Shown here in pieces: positions 35,456 to 44,812 of a stretch of 64,000 nt of DNA. The translations under genes and the position numbers were made by a program. The notes under the pieces were generated by a model. The model was not told where the DNA came from. It did not search any database and worked only from the letters and a program-made list of their open reading frames with translations. Every line of letters starts with the position of its first letter. The stretch's first letter is position 1. Where the stretch lies: positions 1 to 64,000 of the forward strand of contig NZ_AONC01000027.1 of the NCBI RefSeq assembly GCF_000585215.1, written 5' to 3'. Origin of the DNA: Imhoffiella purpurea (GTDB lineage Bacteria; Pseudomonadota; Gammaproteobacteria; Chromatiales; Chromatiaceae).

Positions 35456-35940
35456 ATGCCGATCCATTGGCCGGTCTGAGCGACTGGCATCTGCCCGATC
35501 CGGTCGGCTGGTGGCCCCTGGCGCCAGGCTGGTGGGCGTTGCTGCTCCTGGTCGTGGCAGCGCTGGCGACGCTTCTGTTCTGGCTGCGGCGTCGGCGCGG
35601 GCGTCGCGCGGCACCGCGCGCGGCACTGGCGCGACTGGCCGAGCTGCGGGAGGACCTGACGCGGGATGGCGACACGCGGCGTTTCGTCGCCGAGGTGTCG
35701 CGTCTGCTCCGGCGCATGGCCCTGGCGCGTTTCCCGCGCGAGCGGGTCGCCGGGCTCAGCGGTCGGGATTGGCTGCGCTTTCTCGACGCCACCGGCGGCG
35801 AGGGCGCCTTCGGCGAGGGTCCCGGGCGCGCCCTGGTCGAGGTGTCCTTCAGCGGTCGCGTCTCGGAGGGTGCCGATCCGGATGCGCTGGTTCGGGCCGC
35901 CGAGCGCTGGGTGCGTTTCAACTCGGAGAGGACCTCATGA
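35452..35940 (+). CDS. DUF4381 membrane protein (Bat operon)
   Basis: A 162-residue protein with a Trp/Pro-rich start (I read L-S-D-W-H-L-P-D-P-V-G-W-W-P-L), one membrane helix (about 28-46), an Arg-rich anchor and a small cytoplasmic domain with R-x-A-L-A-R-F-P-R-E-R-V-A-G-L-S-G. This is DUF4381, found only in Bat-type operons. GATGA and CATGA overlaps link it to both neighbours. Confidence 0.87.
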   Translation: MNADPLAGLSDWHLPDPVGWWPLAPGWWALLLLVVAALATLLFWLRRRRGRRAAPRAALARLAELREDLTRDGDTRRFVAEVSRLLRRMALARFPRERVAGLSGRDWLRFLDATGGEGAFGEGPGRALVEVSFSGRVSEGADPDALVRAAERWVRFNSERTS

Positions 35941-36917
35941 TCCAGCTCGACTGGCCCTGGGTGCTCGCCGCCCTGCCGCTGCCGCTGCTAGCGCGGTTTC
36001 TGCCGCGCGCGCCTCAGGATTCGGGTGCCGCCTTGCGCTTGCCCTTCTACCGCCGGCTCGCTCTGGAGACGGCGCAGCGTCCCGGGCGCCCGTCGCCCTG
36101 GACGATCGGGATCGCTGCGCTCGCCTGGGCCCTGCTGGTGCTGGCCGCGGCGCGGCCGCAGTGGGTCGGCGAGCCGATCGGGCTGCCGATCGCGGGACGC
36201 GATCTGATGCTGGCGGTCGACATCTCGGGCAGCATGGAGCAGGACGACTACGAGGTGAACGGCCGGGCCGTGTCGCGCCTGGCGGCGGTCCAGGCGGTGG
36301 CCGCGCGCTTCATCGAGCGCCGGGCCGAGGATCGGCTCGGGCTCATCCTCTTCGGCTCCCAGGCCTATCTGCAGACGCCCATGACCTTCGACGCCGAAAC
36401 GGTCGCCACCATGCTGCGCGAGGCCGTGGTGGGTCTGGCCGGACGCGAGACGGCGATCGGCGACGCCATCGCCCTGGCGGTCAAGCGCCTGCGCGACCAG
36501 CCCGAGGGCAACCGGGTGCTCGTCCTGCTGACCGACGGCGAGAACACGGCCGGCGTGCTCGATCCGGTCGCGGCGGCCAAGCTGGCCGCCCAGGCCGGCG
36601 TGCGCATCTATACCATCGGTATCGGCGGCGGCGACATCGGCATCCGCACGCCCTTCGGCATGCGTCTGGTGCGCCAGGGATCGGACTTCGATCCGGCCAC
36701 GCTCAAGGAGGTCGCCAAGATCGGCGGCGGCCGCTTCTTCGCCGCGACCAATCGCGAGCAGCTCGAATCCATCTATGCCGAGCTCGACCGGCTCGAGCCC
36801 AACCAGCGCGACGAGCGGACCTACCGGCCCCAGCGCGCGCTCTTCGTCTGGCCGGCGGCCCTGGCCCTGATGCTGGCGGCGGGGCTCGCCATGAACGCGG
36901 TCGTCCGTCGCGCCTGA
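35937..36917 (+). CDS. BatA-like VWA protein
   Basis: A 326-residue membrane protein with two N-terminal helices, a von Willebrand A domain and a C-terminal helix. The metal-ion site D-I-S-G-S-M is intact, and L-L-T-D-G-E-N lies in the middle of the domain. BatA/BatB were linked to stress tolerance in Bacteroides and to envelope assembly in other bacteria; the name 'aerotolerance' is historical. Overlaps its upstream neighbour by four bases. Confidence 0.88.
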   Translation: MIQLDWPWVLAALPLPLLARFLPRAPQDSGAALRLPFYRRLALETAQRPGRPSPWTIGIAALAWALLVLAAARPQWVGEPIGLPIAGRDLMLAVDISGSMEQDDYEVNGRAVSRLAAVQAVAARFIERRAEDRLGLILFGSQAYLQTPMTFDAETVATMLREAVVGLAGRETAIGDAIALAVKRLRDQPEGNRVLVLLTDGENTAGVLDPVAAAKLAAQAGVRIYTIGIGGGDIGIRTPFGMRLVRQGSDFDPATLKEVAKIGGGRFFAATNREQLESIYAELDRLEPNQRDERTYRPQRALFVWPAALALMLAAGLAMNAVVRRA

Positions 36918-36942
36918 TACCGAGGGAGGTCCTGGTTTTCCG

Positions 36943-38967
36943 ATGTCCGAGTTCCATCTGCTGCGGCCGCTCTGGCTCCTGGCCCTGGTTCCGATCCTGC
37001 TCCTCGCCGTTATGGCCTGGCGCCGCCGCATGGGCGAGTCCGTCTGGAAGGGCCTGGTCGACGCCCATCTGCTGCCGCATCTGCTCGTCGGCGGCGCCTC
37101 GGGGGAGCGCCGGCGTCTGCCGATCCTGGCCTTCGCCCTGGTCGGGTGCCTGGTGACGCTCGCCCTGGCCGGTCCGGTCTGGGAGCGTCTGCCGCAGCCG
37201 GTCTTCACCACCTCGGCCCAGCGGATCGTCCTGCTCGACCTCTCGCCCTCGATGAACGCGGCCGACGTGCCGCCGTCGCGTCTGGCCCGCGCACGCTTCG
37301 AGATCCAGGATCTGCTCAAGGCGAGCCGGGAGGGGCAGGTGGGTCTGATCGCCTTCGGTCCGGAGCCCTTCGTGGTGTCTCCGCTGACCGGCGATGCGCG
37401 CACCATCGCCGCCCAGGTGCCCCAGCTGAGCTCGGACCTGATCCCGGTGCCCGGGCCGCGTCGGACCGATCTGGCGCTGAAGCTGGCGGGCGAGATGCTC
37501 GACCGCGCCAAGTCGGGCGCCGGGGATCTCATCCTGGTGACGGACGGCGTGGGCGCCATGGCCGGATCCCTGGAGCAGGCGCGCGATCTGGCGGCCAAGG
37601 GGCGACATCTGTCGGTGCTCGCGGTCGGGACCGCCAAGGGCGCCCCGGTGCCGGATCCGCAGGGCGGCTTCGTCAAGGACGCCGACGGCCGGATTCGCAT
37701 GGCGGCGCTCGACACCAAGCAGCTGAGCGCGCTGGCGCGTGCCGGCGGGGGGCGTTTCCTGACGGCCAAGGTCGGCGAGGGCGATACGAAGGCGCTCCTC
37801 GCGGCTGCGTCTTCATTGACGGAGACGGTCGAGAAGAGCGACCTGGTCGCCGACCGCTGGCGCGAAGAGGGGCCCTGGCTGCTGCTGCTCGTCCTGCCGC
37901 TGGCGGCGCTGGCCTTTCGGCGCGGATGGTTGCTGCCGGTGCTTGTTCTTGCCTGCGTTCTGCCGCCGTCGCCCAGTTATGCCTTCGGCTGGTCGGATCT
38001 CTGGTCGAGGACCGACCAGCAGGCGGCCCGGCAGCTGGAGGCGGGCGATGCCGCAGGGGCGGCCGAGCGTTTCGCCGATCCCGCCTGGCGCGCCGCGGCG
38101 AGCTACAGGGCCGGCCGTTACGATCAGGCCCTGGAGTCGCTGGAAGGTCAGCAAGGTCCCGAGGCGGATTACAATCGGGGCAATGCGCTGGCTCGGCTGG
38201 GCCGGCTCGAAGAGGCGGCGGACGCCTATGAAGACACGCTGAAGCAGGTTCCGGATCATGCCGACGCCAAGCACAATCTCGAACTGGTCAGGAATCTGCT
38301 GAATCAGCAGGAGGAATCCAAACAGGATTCCGAATCCTCCGAGAACCAGGACTCCGAGTCGTCGGACGTTCAGTCGCAACAGGATCGATCGCAGCAAGGT
38401 CAATCCGGTCAAGATTCCCCCGATCGGGATCAGGGAGCGGAGCAGGGGCAGCAAGATAATGCCGGTCAATCCGAGAACCAGGATCCTTCCGGGAAGCGAT
38501 CCGGATCTCAGGGGCAGGGTTCGGAGACCCAGGGTGAGGGACAGGCGTCCGGCGAACGGCCGCAAGGGTCGGAGGCCGACGGATCCTCCGGCGACGCCGA
38601 TTCGAGCGAGGAACAGGCGGCCTCCGAAGCGGGCCAGGCGAAACCGCAGGAAGCGGGTGCCGAGCCGGGGGCCGAGGATTTTTCCCAGAAGGCGCTTGGC
38701 TCGGCCTCGGGGCAGCCGGATGATGCGGGCCAGCCATCTGATGAGGAGGGCAGGGTCCCGCGTCGGCTGCAGGCCGCCCGATCGGATTCCGAGGCCGAGC
38801 GGGATGCGCCGCAGGTCGAGGGCGGTTCGGAGGATCTGACGCCCGAGGAGCGCGAGCGCCAGCAGGCGATGGAGGCCCAGCTGCGCAGCGTCCCGGACGA
38901 TCCGGCCGGACTGCTGCGTCAGCGTTTCTTGTTACAACATCTTCGTCGAGAGGGGCGTTTACCCTGA
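36943..38967 (+). CDS. BatB-BatC fusion: VWA plus TPR and low-complexity tail
   Basis: A 674-residue protein. Two N-terminal helices and a VWA domain with D-L-S-P-S-M (residues about 100-300) are followed by a helix, then TPR repeats (about 365-450; Y-N-R-G-N-A-L-A-R-L-G-R) and a 200-residue Gln/Ser/Glu/Asp-rich tail before a conserved end (L-T-P-E-E-R-E-R-Q-Q, then L-R-Q-R-F). BatB and BatC are separate genes in some species but fused here. The stop overlaps the batD ATG (TGATG). Confidence 0.88.
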   Translation: MSEFHLLRPLWLLALVPILLLAVMAWRRRMGESVWKGLVDAHLLPHLLVGGASGERRRLPILAFALVGCLVTLALAGPVWERLPQPVFTTSAQRIVLLDLSPSMNAADVPPSRLARARFEIQDLLKASREGQVGLIAFGPEPFVVSPLTGDARTIAAQVPQLSSDLIPVPGPRRTDLALKLAGEMLDRAKSGAGDLILVTDGVGAMAGSLEQARDLAAKGRHLSVLAVGTAKGAPVPDPQGGFVKDADGRIRMAALDTKQLSALARAGGGRFLTAKVGEGDTKALLAAASSLTETVEKSDLVADRWREEGPWLLLLVLPLAALAFRRGWLLPVLVLACVLPPSPSYAFGWSDLWSRTDQQAARQLEAGDAAGAAERFADPAWRAAASYRAGRYDQALESLEGQQGPEADYNRGNALARLGRLEEAADAYEDTLKQVPDHADAKHNLELVRNLLNQQEESKQDSESSENQDSESSDVQSQQDRSQQGQSGQDSPDRDQGAEQGQQDNAGQSENQDPSGKRSGSQGQGSETQGEGQASGERPQGSEADGSSGDADSSEEQAASEAGQAKPQEAGAEPGAEDFSQKALGSASGQPDDAGQPSDEEGRVPRRLQAARSDSEAERDAPQVEGGSEDLTPEERERQQAMEAQLRSVPDDPAGLLRQRFLLQHLRREGRLP

Positions 38968-40856
38968 TGCCGAGAACACCACTCTTACGCGCGGCCCTGG
39001 TCGTGCTGCTGGTCTCGATCGGATGCGCCGTTCAGGCCGCCGGTCTGAAGGCGCAGGTCGATCGCACGCGGGTCAGTGTCGGCGACGTCGTGACCTTGCG
39101 GCTGGTGGCCGAGGGCGATACCCGAGGCGATCCCGATTTCGGCCCCCTGAACGCCGATTTCGACATCCTGCGCCGGGGGCAGAGCAAGACCACCAGTATC
39201 GTCAACGGAAGCATCTCGAGCACGCGCGAGTGGACGCTGGAACTCGCGCCCAAGCAGGTCGGCCTGCTCCGGATCCCGCCGATCGCCCTGGGGGCGGATC
39301 AGAGCCAGCCGATCACGGTCGAGGTCGTCTCCGGATCCACGGGTAGCGCGGTCGCCGGGGGCGACAGGCCATTGTTCCTCAAGGCCGAGGCGAGCGAACG
39401 GACACCCTATGTCCAGCAGGGCTTCGGCTACCGGGTCAAGGTCTATTACCGTCAGCCGCCGCAGCGGGCGGTGCTGTCCGATCCGACCGCTGACGGGGCC
39501 GGCATCCAGCGGGTCGGCGACGACCGCAGCTACGACGAATACGTCGACGGCGTGCTCTATCGGGTGATCGAGCGGCGCTATCTGGTGACGCCGCTGAAGA
39601 GCGGTACCCTGACCATCAACTCGCCCCGGCTGGAGGCCATGGTTCCGGACACCAGTGGCGGCGGGCGCCGCGATCCCTTCGCCGATCTGGACGATGCCTT
39701 CGGCGGGACCCTGTTCCAGGGCTTCCCCGACATCGCCGGATTCGGTCAGCCGATGCGCCGCGTGGTGGAGCGTGCGGAGAACCTCGAGATCCAGGTGCGT
39801 CCCCAGCCCGACGAGGCGGGCTCCACCTGGCTGCCGGCGACCTCGGTTCAGATCGCCGACGAGTGGACGCCGACTCCCCCGGTCTTCAAGGTCGGCGAGC
39901 CGGTCACGCGGACCCTGACCCTGACGGTCGAGGGCGCGACCTCGGCCCAGCTGCCCAATCTCGATATGGGTGCACTGGATGGCGCCCAGGTCTATCCGGA
40001 CCGGCCCAAGGCCGAGGATCTGGCGGGGACCTCCGCGCCGACCGCCGTCAAGAGCTTCAAGGTCGCCATCGTGCCGAGCCGTGCGGGCGAGCTGACCCTG
40101 CCCGAGATCCGTCTGCCCTGGTGGGACACCAAGGCCGATCTGCCGCGGGTGGTCGTGGTGCCGGCGCGGACCTTCGAGGTGGCTGGGGGGGAAGCCTCCA
40201 GCCTCCAGCCTCCAGCTGCCAGCCCTCAGCCTCCAGCCTCTAGTCAGCAGCCCCAGGGTACCGGCTCGGTTCAGGGGCAGGATGCGGCGACTGAAGCGCC
40301 GTCCGTTCCGGCGGGATCGCCGGCCGCTCCGATGGAGTCGTCCGACCGGCCGGATGGGGCTTCCTCGTCGGGCGGATCCGGAATCTGGCCCTGGCTGGCT
40401 GGGGGATTCGGTCTCGCCTGGATCGCCACATTGATCTGGTGGCTGCGGGAGCGGCGTGCCGGACGCGCCGGGACCAGATCCGTCGGGGAGTCGGCCAGGC
40501 GGAGTCCGGGCTTCGGCGGGATGCGCGGCGTCGATCTCTCGGCCGCGCGGCGCCAGGTCGAGAAATCCTGTCTCGACGGCGACCCCCGGGCCGCACGCCA
40601 GGCGCTCATCCATTGGGGGCAGGTCATGTGGGGCGAGGAGGCGCCCAAGGGGATGAACGCGCTCGCCGCACGGATCGGCGACGAGGCGGCCCTGGAGATC
40701 CTGACCGAGATCGATCGCGCCATCTATGCGCCGCCCGGGTCGAGCTGGGATGGCGCCTCCGTCTGGCAGCGGCTCGGTCCGCTGCTCGCGGGTGTCGATG
40801 GCGTCAGGGGCGATCCGGACGAGGATCCATTGCCCGAGCTCTATCCCCGGGACTGA
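38967..40856 (+). CDS. BatD-like protein
   Basis: A 629-residue exported protein with a signal peptide (ending C-A-V-Q-A-A-G), tandem Ig-like beta domains, a Ser/Pro/Gln-rich stretch and one membrane helix (near 470-490; W-P-W-L-A-G-G-F-G). It fits BatD, the large periplasmic member of Bat operons. Residues near 410-430 are encoded by the CCAGC repeat and look like inserted low-complexity sequence. Its 3' end overlaps the convergent folK by 53 bases. Confidence 0.86.
   Translation: MPRTPLLRAALVVLLVSIGCAVQAAGLKAQVDRTRVSVGDVVTLRLVAEGDTRGDPDFGPLNADFDILRRGQSKTTSIVNGSISSTREWTLELAPKQVGLLRIPPIALGADQSQPITVEVVSGSTGSAVAGGDRPLFLKAEASERTPYVQQGFGYRVKVYYRQPPQRAVLSDPTADGAGIQRVGDDRSYDEYVDGVLYRVIERRYLVTPLKSGTLTINSPRLEAMVPDTSGGGRRDPFADLDDAFGGTLFQGFPDIAGFGQPMRRVVERAENLEIQVRPQPDEAGSTWLPATSVQIADEWTPTPPVFKVGEPVTRTLTLTVEGATSAQLPNLDMGALDGAQVYPDRPKAEDLAGTSAPTAVKSFKVAIVPSRAGELTLPEIRLPWWDTKADLPRVVVVPARTFEVAGGEASSLQPPAASPQPPASSQQPQGTGSVQGQDAATEAPSVPAGSPAAPMESSDRPDGASSSGGSGIWPWLAGGFGLAWIATLIWWLRERRAGRAGTRSVGESARRSPGFGGMRGVDLSAARRQVEKSCLDGDPRAARQALIHWGQVMWGEEAPKGMNALAARIGDEAALEILTEIDRAIYAPPGSSWDGASVWQRLGPLLAGVDGVRGDPDEDPLPELYPRD
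40195..40242. repeat. CCAGC repeat inside batD coding sequence
   Basis: CCTCCAGCCTCCAGCCTCCAGC and similar words tandemly repeat here, encoding Ser-Leu-Gln-Pro-Pro-Ala. The same word family makes the hairpin at 33348. Repeats of this kind drift into coding regions where a linker tolerates them. Confidence 0.65.
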
Positions 40857-41340
40857 TTCTGCCCAGTATCTGGCGGTGGAGGATCTCGCCGGTCAGTGCG
40901 TCGACACGGCGCCCGCGCAGGGGGTGGTGCGTCTCGGGTGCGATCTCGATCAGCGGTGTCAGCATGAAGTCCCTGGCCGTCAGGCCCGGATGCGGGATGC
41001 TGAGGTCAGGGTCCTCGATCACCCGGTCGCCGAATAGGAGGATGTCCAGGTCGATCGTTCTCGGGCCGTTGCGCAGATGGCGGACGCGGCCCAGACGCGC
41101 CTCGATGCGCTGAGTCTCGATCAGCAGTTCCCTCGGGCCCAGGCCGGTCGAGAGGCCGACCACCAGATTGATGAAGTCCGCCTGCTCCTCGATCCCCCAT
41201 GCCTTGGTCGAATACCATGACGAGCAAACACGGACTCGGGTTGCTGGTATGGTGTTCAGGAGCGCGAGCGACTGCTGGATGTTGCGCTCCGGTGCGATGT
41301 TCGAGCCGATCGCGAGGAATACCTGGGTCTGGTCTGTCAT
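40804..41340 (-). CDS. folK: Hydroxymethyl-dihydropterin pyrophosphokinase FolK
   Basis: A 178-residue HPPK that transfers pyrophosphate from ATP to 6-hydroxymethyl-7,8-dihydropterin in folate synthesis. The family motifs are present: L-A-I-G-S-N, F-I-N-L-V-V and the catalytic block G-P-R-T-I-D-L-D-I-L-L, then I-P-H-P-G-L. The ATG at 41340 gives the normal length. Divergent from the regulator at 41502, overlapping batD at its end. Confidence 0.93.
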   Translation of the reverse strand: MTDQTQVFLAIGSNIAPERNIQQSLALLNTIPATRVRVCSSWYSTKAWGIEEQADFINLVVGLSTGLGPRELLIETQRIEARLGRVRHLRNGPRTIDLDILLFGDRVIEDPDLSIPHPGLTARDFMLTPLIEIAPETHHPLRGRRVDALTGEILHRQILGRISPGDRARAMDPRPDRP

Positions 41341-41501
41341 GGAGTCCGTCTGGGGCCGAGTCGGGTGGGGGATGGAGATGGTCTGTTTTTCGATCGGCCG
41401 CCGATGGCCTCTCGTGGACCGCAAGCCTATCAGTATTTCCGCCAATAGCCTCTTGCGATAGCATGCTCTCCGCCATGGGGGTTGCGCCGAGAGGTCAGTG
41501 A

Positions 41502-42125
41502 ATGACAGATGTACAGACCGTTTTCATCGTGGACGACGACCAGGGGATGCGCGATTCCCTGACGCTGATTCTCGAACTCGCCGGGCATCCCGTCCGCAGC
41601 TTCGCGTCTCCAGCCGATTTTCTCGATGCCATCTCGCCCCAGGACCGGGGCTGTCTGCTGCTCGATCTGCGCATGCCCGGAATGACCGGGCTCGAGCTGC
41701 AGCGCGCCCTCCTGGAGCGCGGCAGCCTGCTTCCCATCATCTTCCTGTCAGCCTTCGGCGACGTGCCGACGACGGTTCAGGCCATCCAGGGCGGCGCCAT
41801 CGATTTTCTCGAAAAGCCGGCCAGTCCCGAGATCCTGCTGCAGCGGGTCGCGGCGGGTTTCGCCGAGAACAGTAAGCGTCATCAGGTCGCCGCCTCCGAG
41901 CAGGGGATCCTGGAGCGTTTTCGTCAGTTGACCCCGCGCGAGCACGAGGTGCTGATCCTGACCACCCAGGGCATGACCAACAAGGACATCGCGCGTCATC
42001 TGGGCATCAGTCCGCGAACGGTCGAGAACCATCGCGCGCGCATGATGGAGAAGATGCAGGCATCGAATCTGGCCGAGCTCTGCCGCATGTCCGCCGTGTG
42101 TCAGGTCTTGCCTCCCACGAGGTAA
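41502..42125 (+). CDS. Orphan FixJ-type response regulator
   Basis: A 207-residue two-component regulator: receiver domain with D-D-D at the acidic pocket and the phospho-acceptor D55 (L-L-L-D-L-R-M-P-G), K near 105 (L-E-K-P), and a LuxR-type helix-turn-helix (L-T-P-R-E-H-E-V-L to T-V-E-N-H-R). No sensor kinase gene is beside it, so it must be partnered elsewhere. The 161-base divergent gap with folK holds its promoter. Confidence 0.9.
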   Translation: MTDVQTVFIVDDDQGMRDSLTLILELAGHPVRSFASPADFLDAISPQDRGCLLLDLRMPGMTGLELQRALLERGSLLPIIFLSAFGDVPTTVQAIQGGAIDFLEKPASPEILLQRVAAGFAENSKRHQVAASEQGILERFRQLTPREHEVLILTTQGMTNKDIARHLGISPRTVENHRARMMEKMQASNLAELCRMSAVCQVLPPTR

Positions 42126-42856
42126 GACGCCTCGGCGGCGGCTCTCGTCCGCGCGATTCGATCCGGACGCACACAGGCCGGTCTCCCACTTTCGCTATTC
42201 CAGCCCTTCCCCGAGGTGTCGGCTTCTCCAGTGTCGGCATCTTGGCTCTCCCTGCCTCTTGCCGTTTCGACGTCCGATCGAGAACCGAGGGCGTCCTTTC
42301 ACGCTGGGCCAATGCACTGAATTGAGTGGTCGTACGGATATGTTGAATGCCGTTCGTCGGCTAGTATGCCGCACAGTTTGAAGGGAATTGCTGGTTTGTG
42401 AACCGGTTAGCTGACGGATTCGCCCATTCGGCAGCGCTTTCCGGCTCGCTTCCCGCTTGGGGCTTAGGCGCCGGCAACCCTTGCACAAGGTATCAACGAG
42501 AAGAAGACGAGGAGGAGCATCGGACGATCCGTTCGCCGACGCTATTTAATATAAACCGCACGCCGTGGTCGCGTGTCAGTCTCGATGCCGGATGGCCATC
42601 GAGAGTGCGCGAAGGTCGCGGGTGGATTTCGGTCCAATACTAGAGTGCGGTAACACTCGAATTTCCCCGACGCTTCGTCAACGACTCCGACGAAGATGCC
42701 GGGGTTTTTTTTGCCTGTACGCCGCTGGTATCGCTGGACATCGGCCGTTTCGGAATCCGGCATCGTCGACCGATGCGGCGCCTCTCGTATCCATGAAAAC
42801 CGGGAGACTTCTTAGAATTGACGCGGTTGGACAAAATGGGTTAACTTCGCGGGCTT
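42126..42856. other. Long gap, candidate non-coding RNA
   Basis: No gene is credible in these 731 bases: the short frames have poor codon use and no ribosome sites. The last part ends in the strong terminator at 42665. A weak promoter (TTGAAT at 42342, TATGCC 16 bases on) would give a 340-base transcript. Other features include GAGGAGG-rich DNA near 42500 and an AT-rich TATTTAATATAAA at 42541. Confidence 0.45.
42665..42712 (+). terminator. Intrinsic terminator with eight-T tract
   Basis: CCCCG-stem plus CTTCGTC pairs with GACGAAG and CGGGG (42689-42704), with a small internal bulge and the loop AACGACTCC, followed by eight Ts. It is the clearest intrinsic terminator in the window. It lies 145 bases before yceD, so it ends a transcript from the gap upstream, not a known gene. 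Confidence 0.85.
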
Positions 42857-43423
42857 ATGTCGGAATCCCTCCCCGAGCATCTCGATCCCTGGCGCGCGGC
42901 CAAGAGCGGTCTTTCGTTCTCCGGTCGTCTCGCCCTCGACAGACTTCCCCGCGTATCCGGGGCGGCTGTGGGATCCATAGAGGATCCGAAGCCCCAGGTC
43001 TCTTATCGTCTCGATTTCGGGCGCGACGAATCAGGTCTCGTCCTGGTTTCGGGGAAGGTCCGGGCCCGGATCGGGCTGGTCTGTCAGCGGTGTCTCGGGA
43101 GTCTCGCGGTCGATGTCCGGGCGGAGCTTCGTGTGGCCTTGGTTCGAACGGAGCGCGCCGCGAGCGAACTCGTCGGCGAGTACGAGGTTCTGGTGGTCGA
43201 GGACGATTCGATGCGCCCGCTCGATCTGATCGAGGACGAGTTGCTGCTCGCCATTCCGATCGTGCCTCGGCATGCTCCGGGCGCCTGTCTGCCTCCCGAG
43301 ACCACCGTCGAGGATGGCGGGCTCGCCGCGCCCGCCGACGGGGTGCCGGAGACCGAGACGGGGGCTAGACATCCCTTTGCCGTGCTCGCGGCGCTCAGAC
43401 GCGAGTCGGATACATTGAACTGA
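42857..43423 (+). CDS. yceD: YceD (DUF177) family protein
   Basis: A 188-residue DUF177 protein, called the 23S rRNA accumulation protein in Escherichia coli. The D-P-W-R-A-A-K near the start, L-V-C-Q-R-C-L-G-S-L and the late P-L-D-L-I-E-D-E-L-L-L-A-I-P motif are diagnostic. It heads the classical rpmF-plsX-fab cluster. Confidence 0.93.
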   Translation: MSESLPEHLDPWRAAKSGLSFSGRLALDRLPRVSGAAVGSIEDPKPQVSYRLDFGRDESGLVLVSGKVRARIGLVCQRCLGSLAVDVRAELRVALVRTERAASELVGEYEVLVVEDDSMRPLDLIEDELLLAIPIVPRHAPGACLPPETTVEDGGLAAPADGVPETETGARHPFAVLAALRRESDTLN

Positions 43424-43538
43424 GGTTCGCCCCATTCAGGTGCCGGTGCTTCCGGTCATGGTGTGACTTCGATCTTGAACTCAAGTGATCGGGTGAAGCG
43501 GCAGGCAGCCGCGTGTTATTCGCCCTGTGGAGAGAACG

Positions 43539-43715
43539 ATGGCCGTCCAACAGAATCGCAAGACCCCTTCCAAGCGCGGCATGCGTCGCTCGCACGACGC
43601 ACTGACCAAGCCCACCCTCTCGGTCGATCCCACCAGCGGCGAGACCCATCTTCGCCATCATGTCACCCCGGACGGCTTCTATCGCGGCCGTAAGGTCTTG
43701 GACAAGTCCGAGTGA
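43539..43715 (+). CDS. rpmF: Ribosomal protein bL32
   Basis: A 58-residue L32: [20 protein letters not shown] at the N-terminus and [13 protein letters not shown]. The form lacks the zinc cysteines of the C+ type. GGAGAG precedes the ATG; an in-frame GTG upstream is less likely. Confidence 0.96.
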   Translation: MAVQQNRKTPSKRGMRRSHDALTKPTLSVDPTSGETHLRHHVTPDGFYRGRKVLDKSE

Positions 43716-43774
43716 CGGCGGGCAGCCGCCCCAGCCTCCTTCCTATCGCCGATTCGCCTCGTAAAGCTAGGGTC

Positions 43775-44812
43775 ATGAAGCAGAGATGTACCATTGCGCT
43801 TGACGCCATGGGTGGCGATCACGGCCCTGGTGTCGTGGTCCCCGCCGCCATCGAGTTCGCCAAGGCGAACCCGCATGTCGATCTGATCCTGGTCGGCGAC
43901 GAGGGGCGAGTCGAGGCGCTGCTCGGCAAGGCGAAGCAGGTGCCGAGGGACCGTATCCGCATCCGTCCGACCACCCAGGAGGTGGGTATGGACGAGTCGC
44001 CGTCCAGGGCGCTGCGGGGCAAGAAGGATTCCTCGATGCGCGTGGCCATCGATCTGGTCAAGGCTGGGGAGGCGGGTGCCTGCGTGAGCGCCGGCAACAC
44101 GGGCGCCCTGATGGCGACGGCGCGGTTCGTATTGAAGACCCTGCCGAGCGTCGACCGTCCGGCGATCATCACCACGGTGCCGTCCCTGCACGGGCACACC
44201 CACATGCTGGACCTGGGGGCGAACGTCGACTGCACGGCGGAGCATCTGTTCCAGTTCGCCGTCATGGGCAGCGAACTGGTGTCGGCCGTCGAGGGGCGCG
44301 AGCGGCCCCGCGTCGCCCTGCTCAACATCGGCCAGGAAGAGATCAAGGGCAACGAGCAGGTCAAGCAGGCCCACGAGCTCCTGGTGAATTCCAGTCTCAA
44401 CTACATCGGCTACGTCGAGGGCGACGGCATCTATCTCGAGGATCTCGACCTCGTCGTCACCGATGGCTTCGTCGGCAACGTCGCGCTCAAGACCAGCGAG
44501 GGTGTCGCCAAATTCATCAGCAGCTCATTGAGCGCCCAGTTCAAGCGCAATTGGTTCTCCAAGCTCTCCGGGCTGGCCGCGCTGCCGATCCTCAGACGGT
44601 TCAAGCGGACCGTCGACCCCCGCCGCTACAACGGAGCCAGCCTGCTCGGACTGCGCGGCATCGTCATCAAGAGCCATGGCGGCGCCGACGAAATCGCGTT
44701 CGAGAATGCCATCTACATCGCCGAGAAGGAGATTCGCGCGAACATTCCGCAGCGTATCGGCGAGCAGGTCGGGCGGCATCTGGATCCCACTCAGTACAGG
44801 GAAACGGCCTGA
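43775..44812 (+). CDS. plsX: Phosphate acyltransferase PlsX
   Basis: A 345-residue PlsX that makes acyl-phosphate from acyl-ACP for phospholipid synthesis. The N-terminal [20 protein letters not shown] and D-L-G-A-N-V-D-C are diagnostic. It overlaps fabH as TGATG. Confidence 0.96.
   Translation: MKQRCTIALDAMGGDHGPGVVVPAAIEFAKANPHVDLILVGDEGRVEALLGKAKQVPRDRIRIRPTTQEVGMDESPSRALRGKKDSSMRVAIDLVKAGEAGACVSAGNTGALMATARFVLKTLPSVDRPAIITTVPSLHGHTHMLDLGANVDCTAEHLFQFAVMGSELVSAVEGRERPRVALLNIGQEEIKGNEQVKQAHELLVNSSLNYIGYVEGDGIYLEDLDLVVTDGFVGNVALKTSEGVAKFISSSLSAQFKRNWFSKLSGLAALPILRRFKRTVDPRRYNGASLLGLRGIVIKSHGGADEIAFENAIYIAEKEIRANIPQRIGEQVGRHLDPTQYRETA

Noticed and set aside
42440-42500. Riboswitch in the gap before yceD
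   Set aside because: Considered cyclic-di-GMP, cobalamin and SAM classes; no conserved core matches.
42398-42643. Small plus-strand frame of 81 codons in the long gap
   Set aside because: No ribosome site, mixed composition, ends without a recognisable motif; the region looks non-coding.
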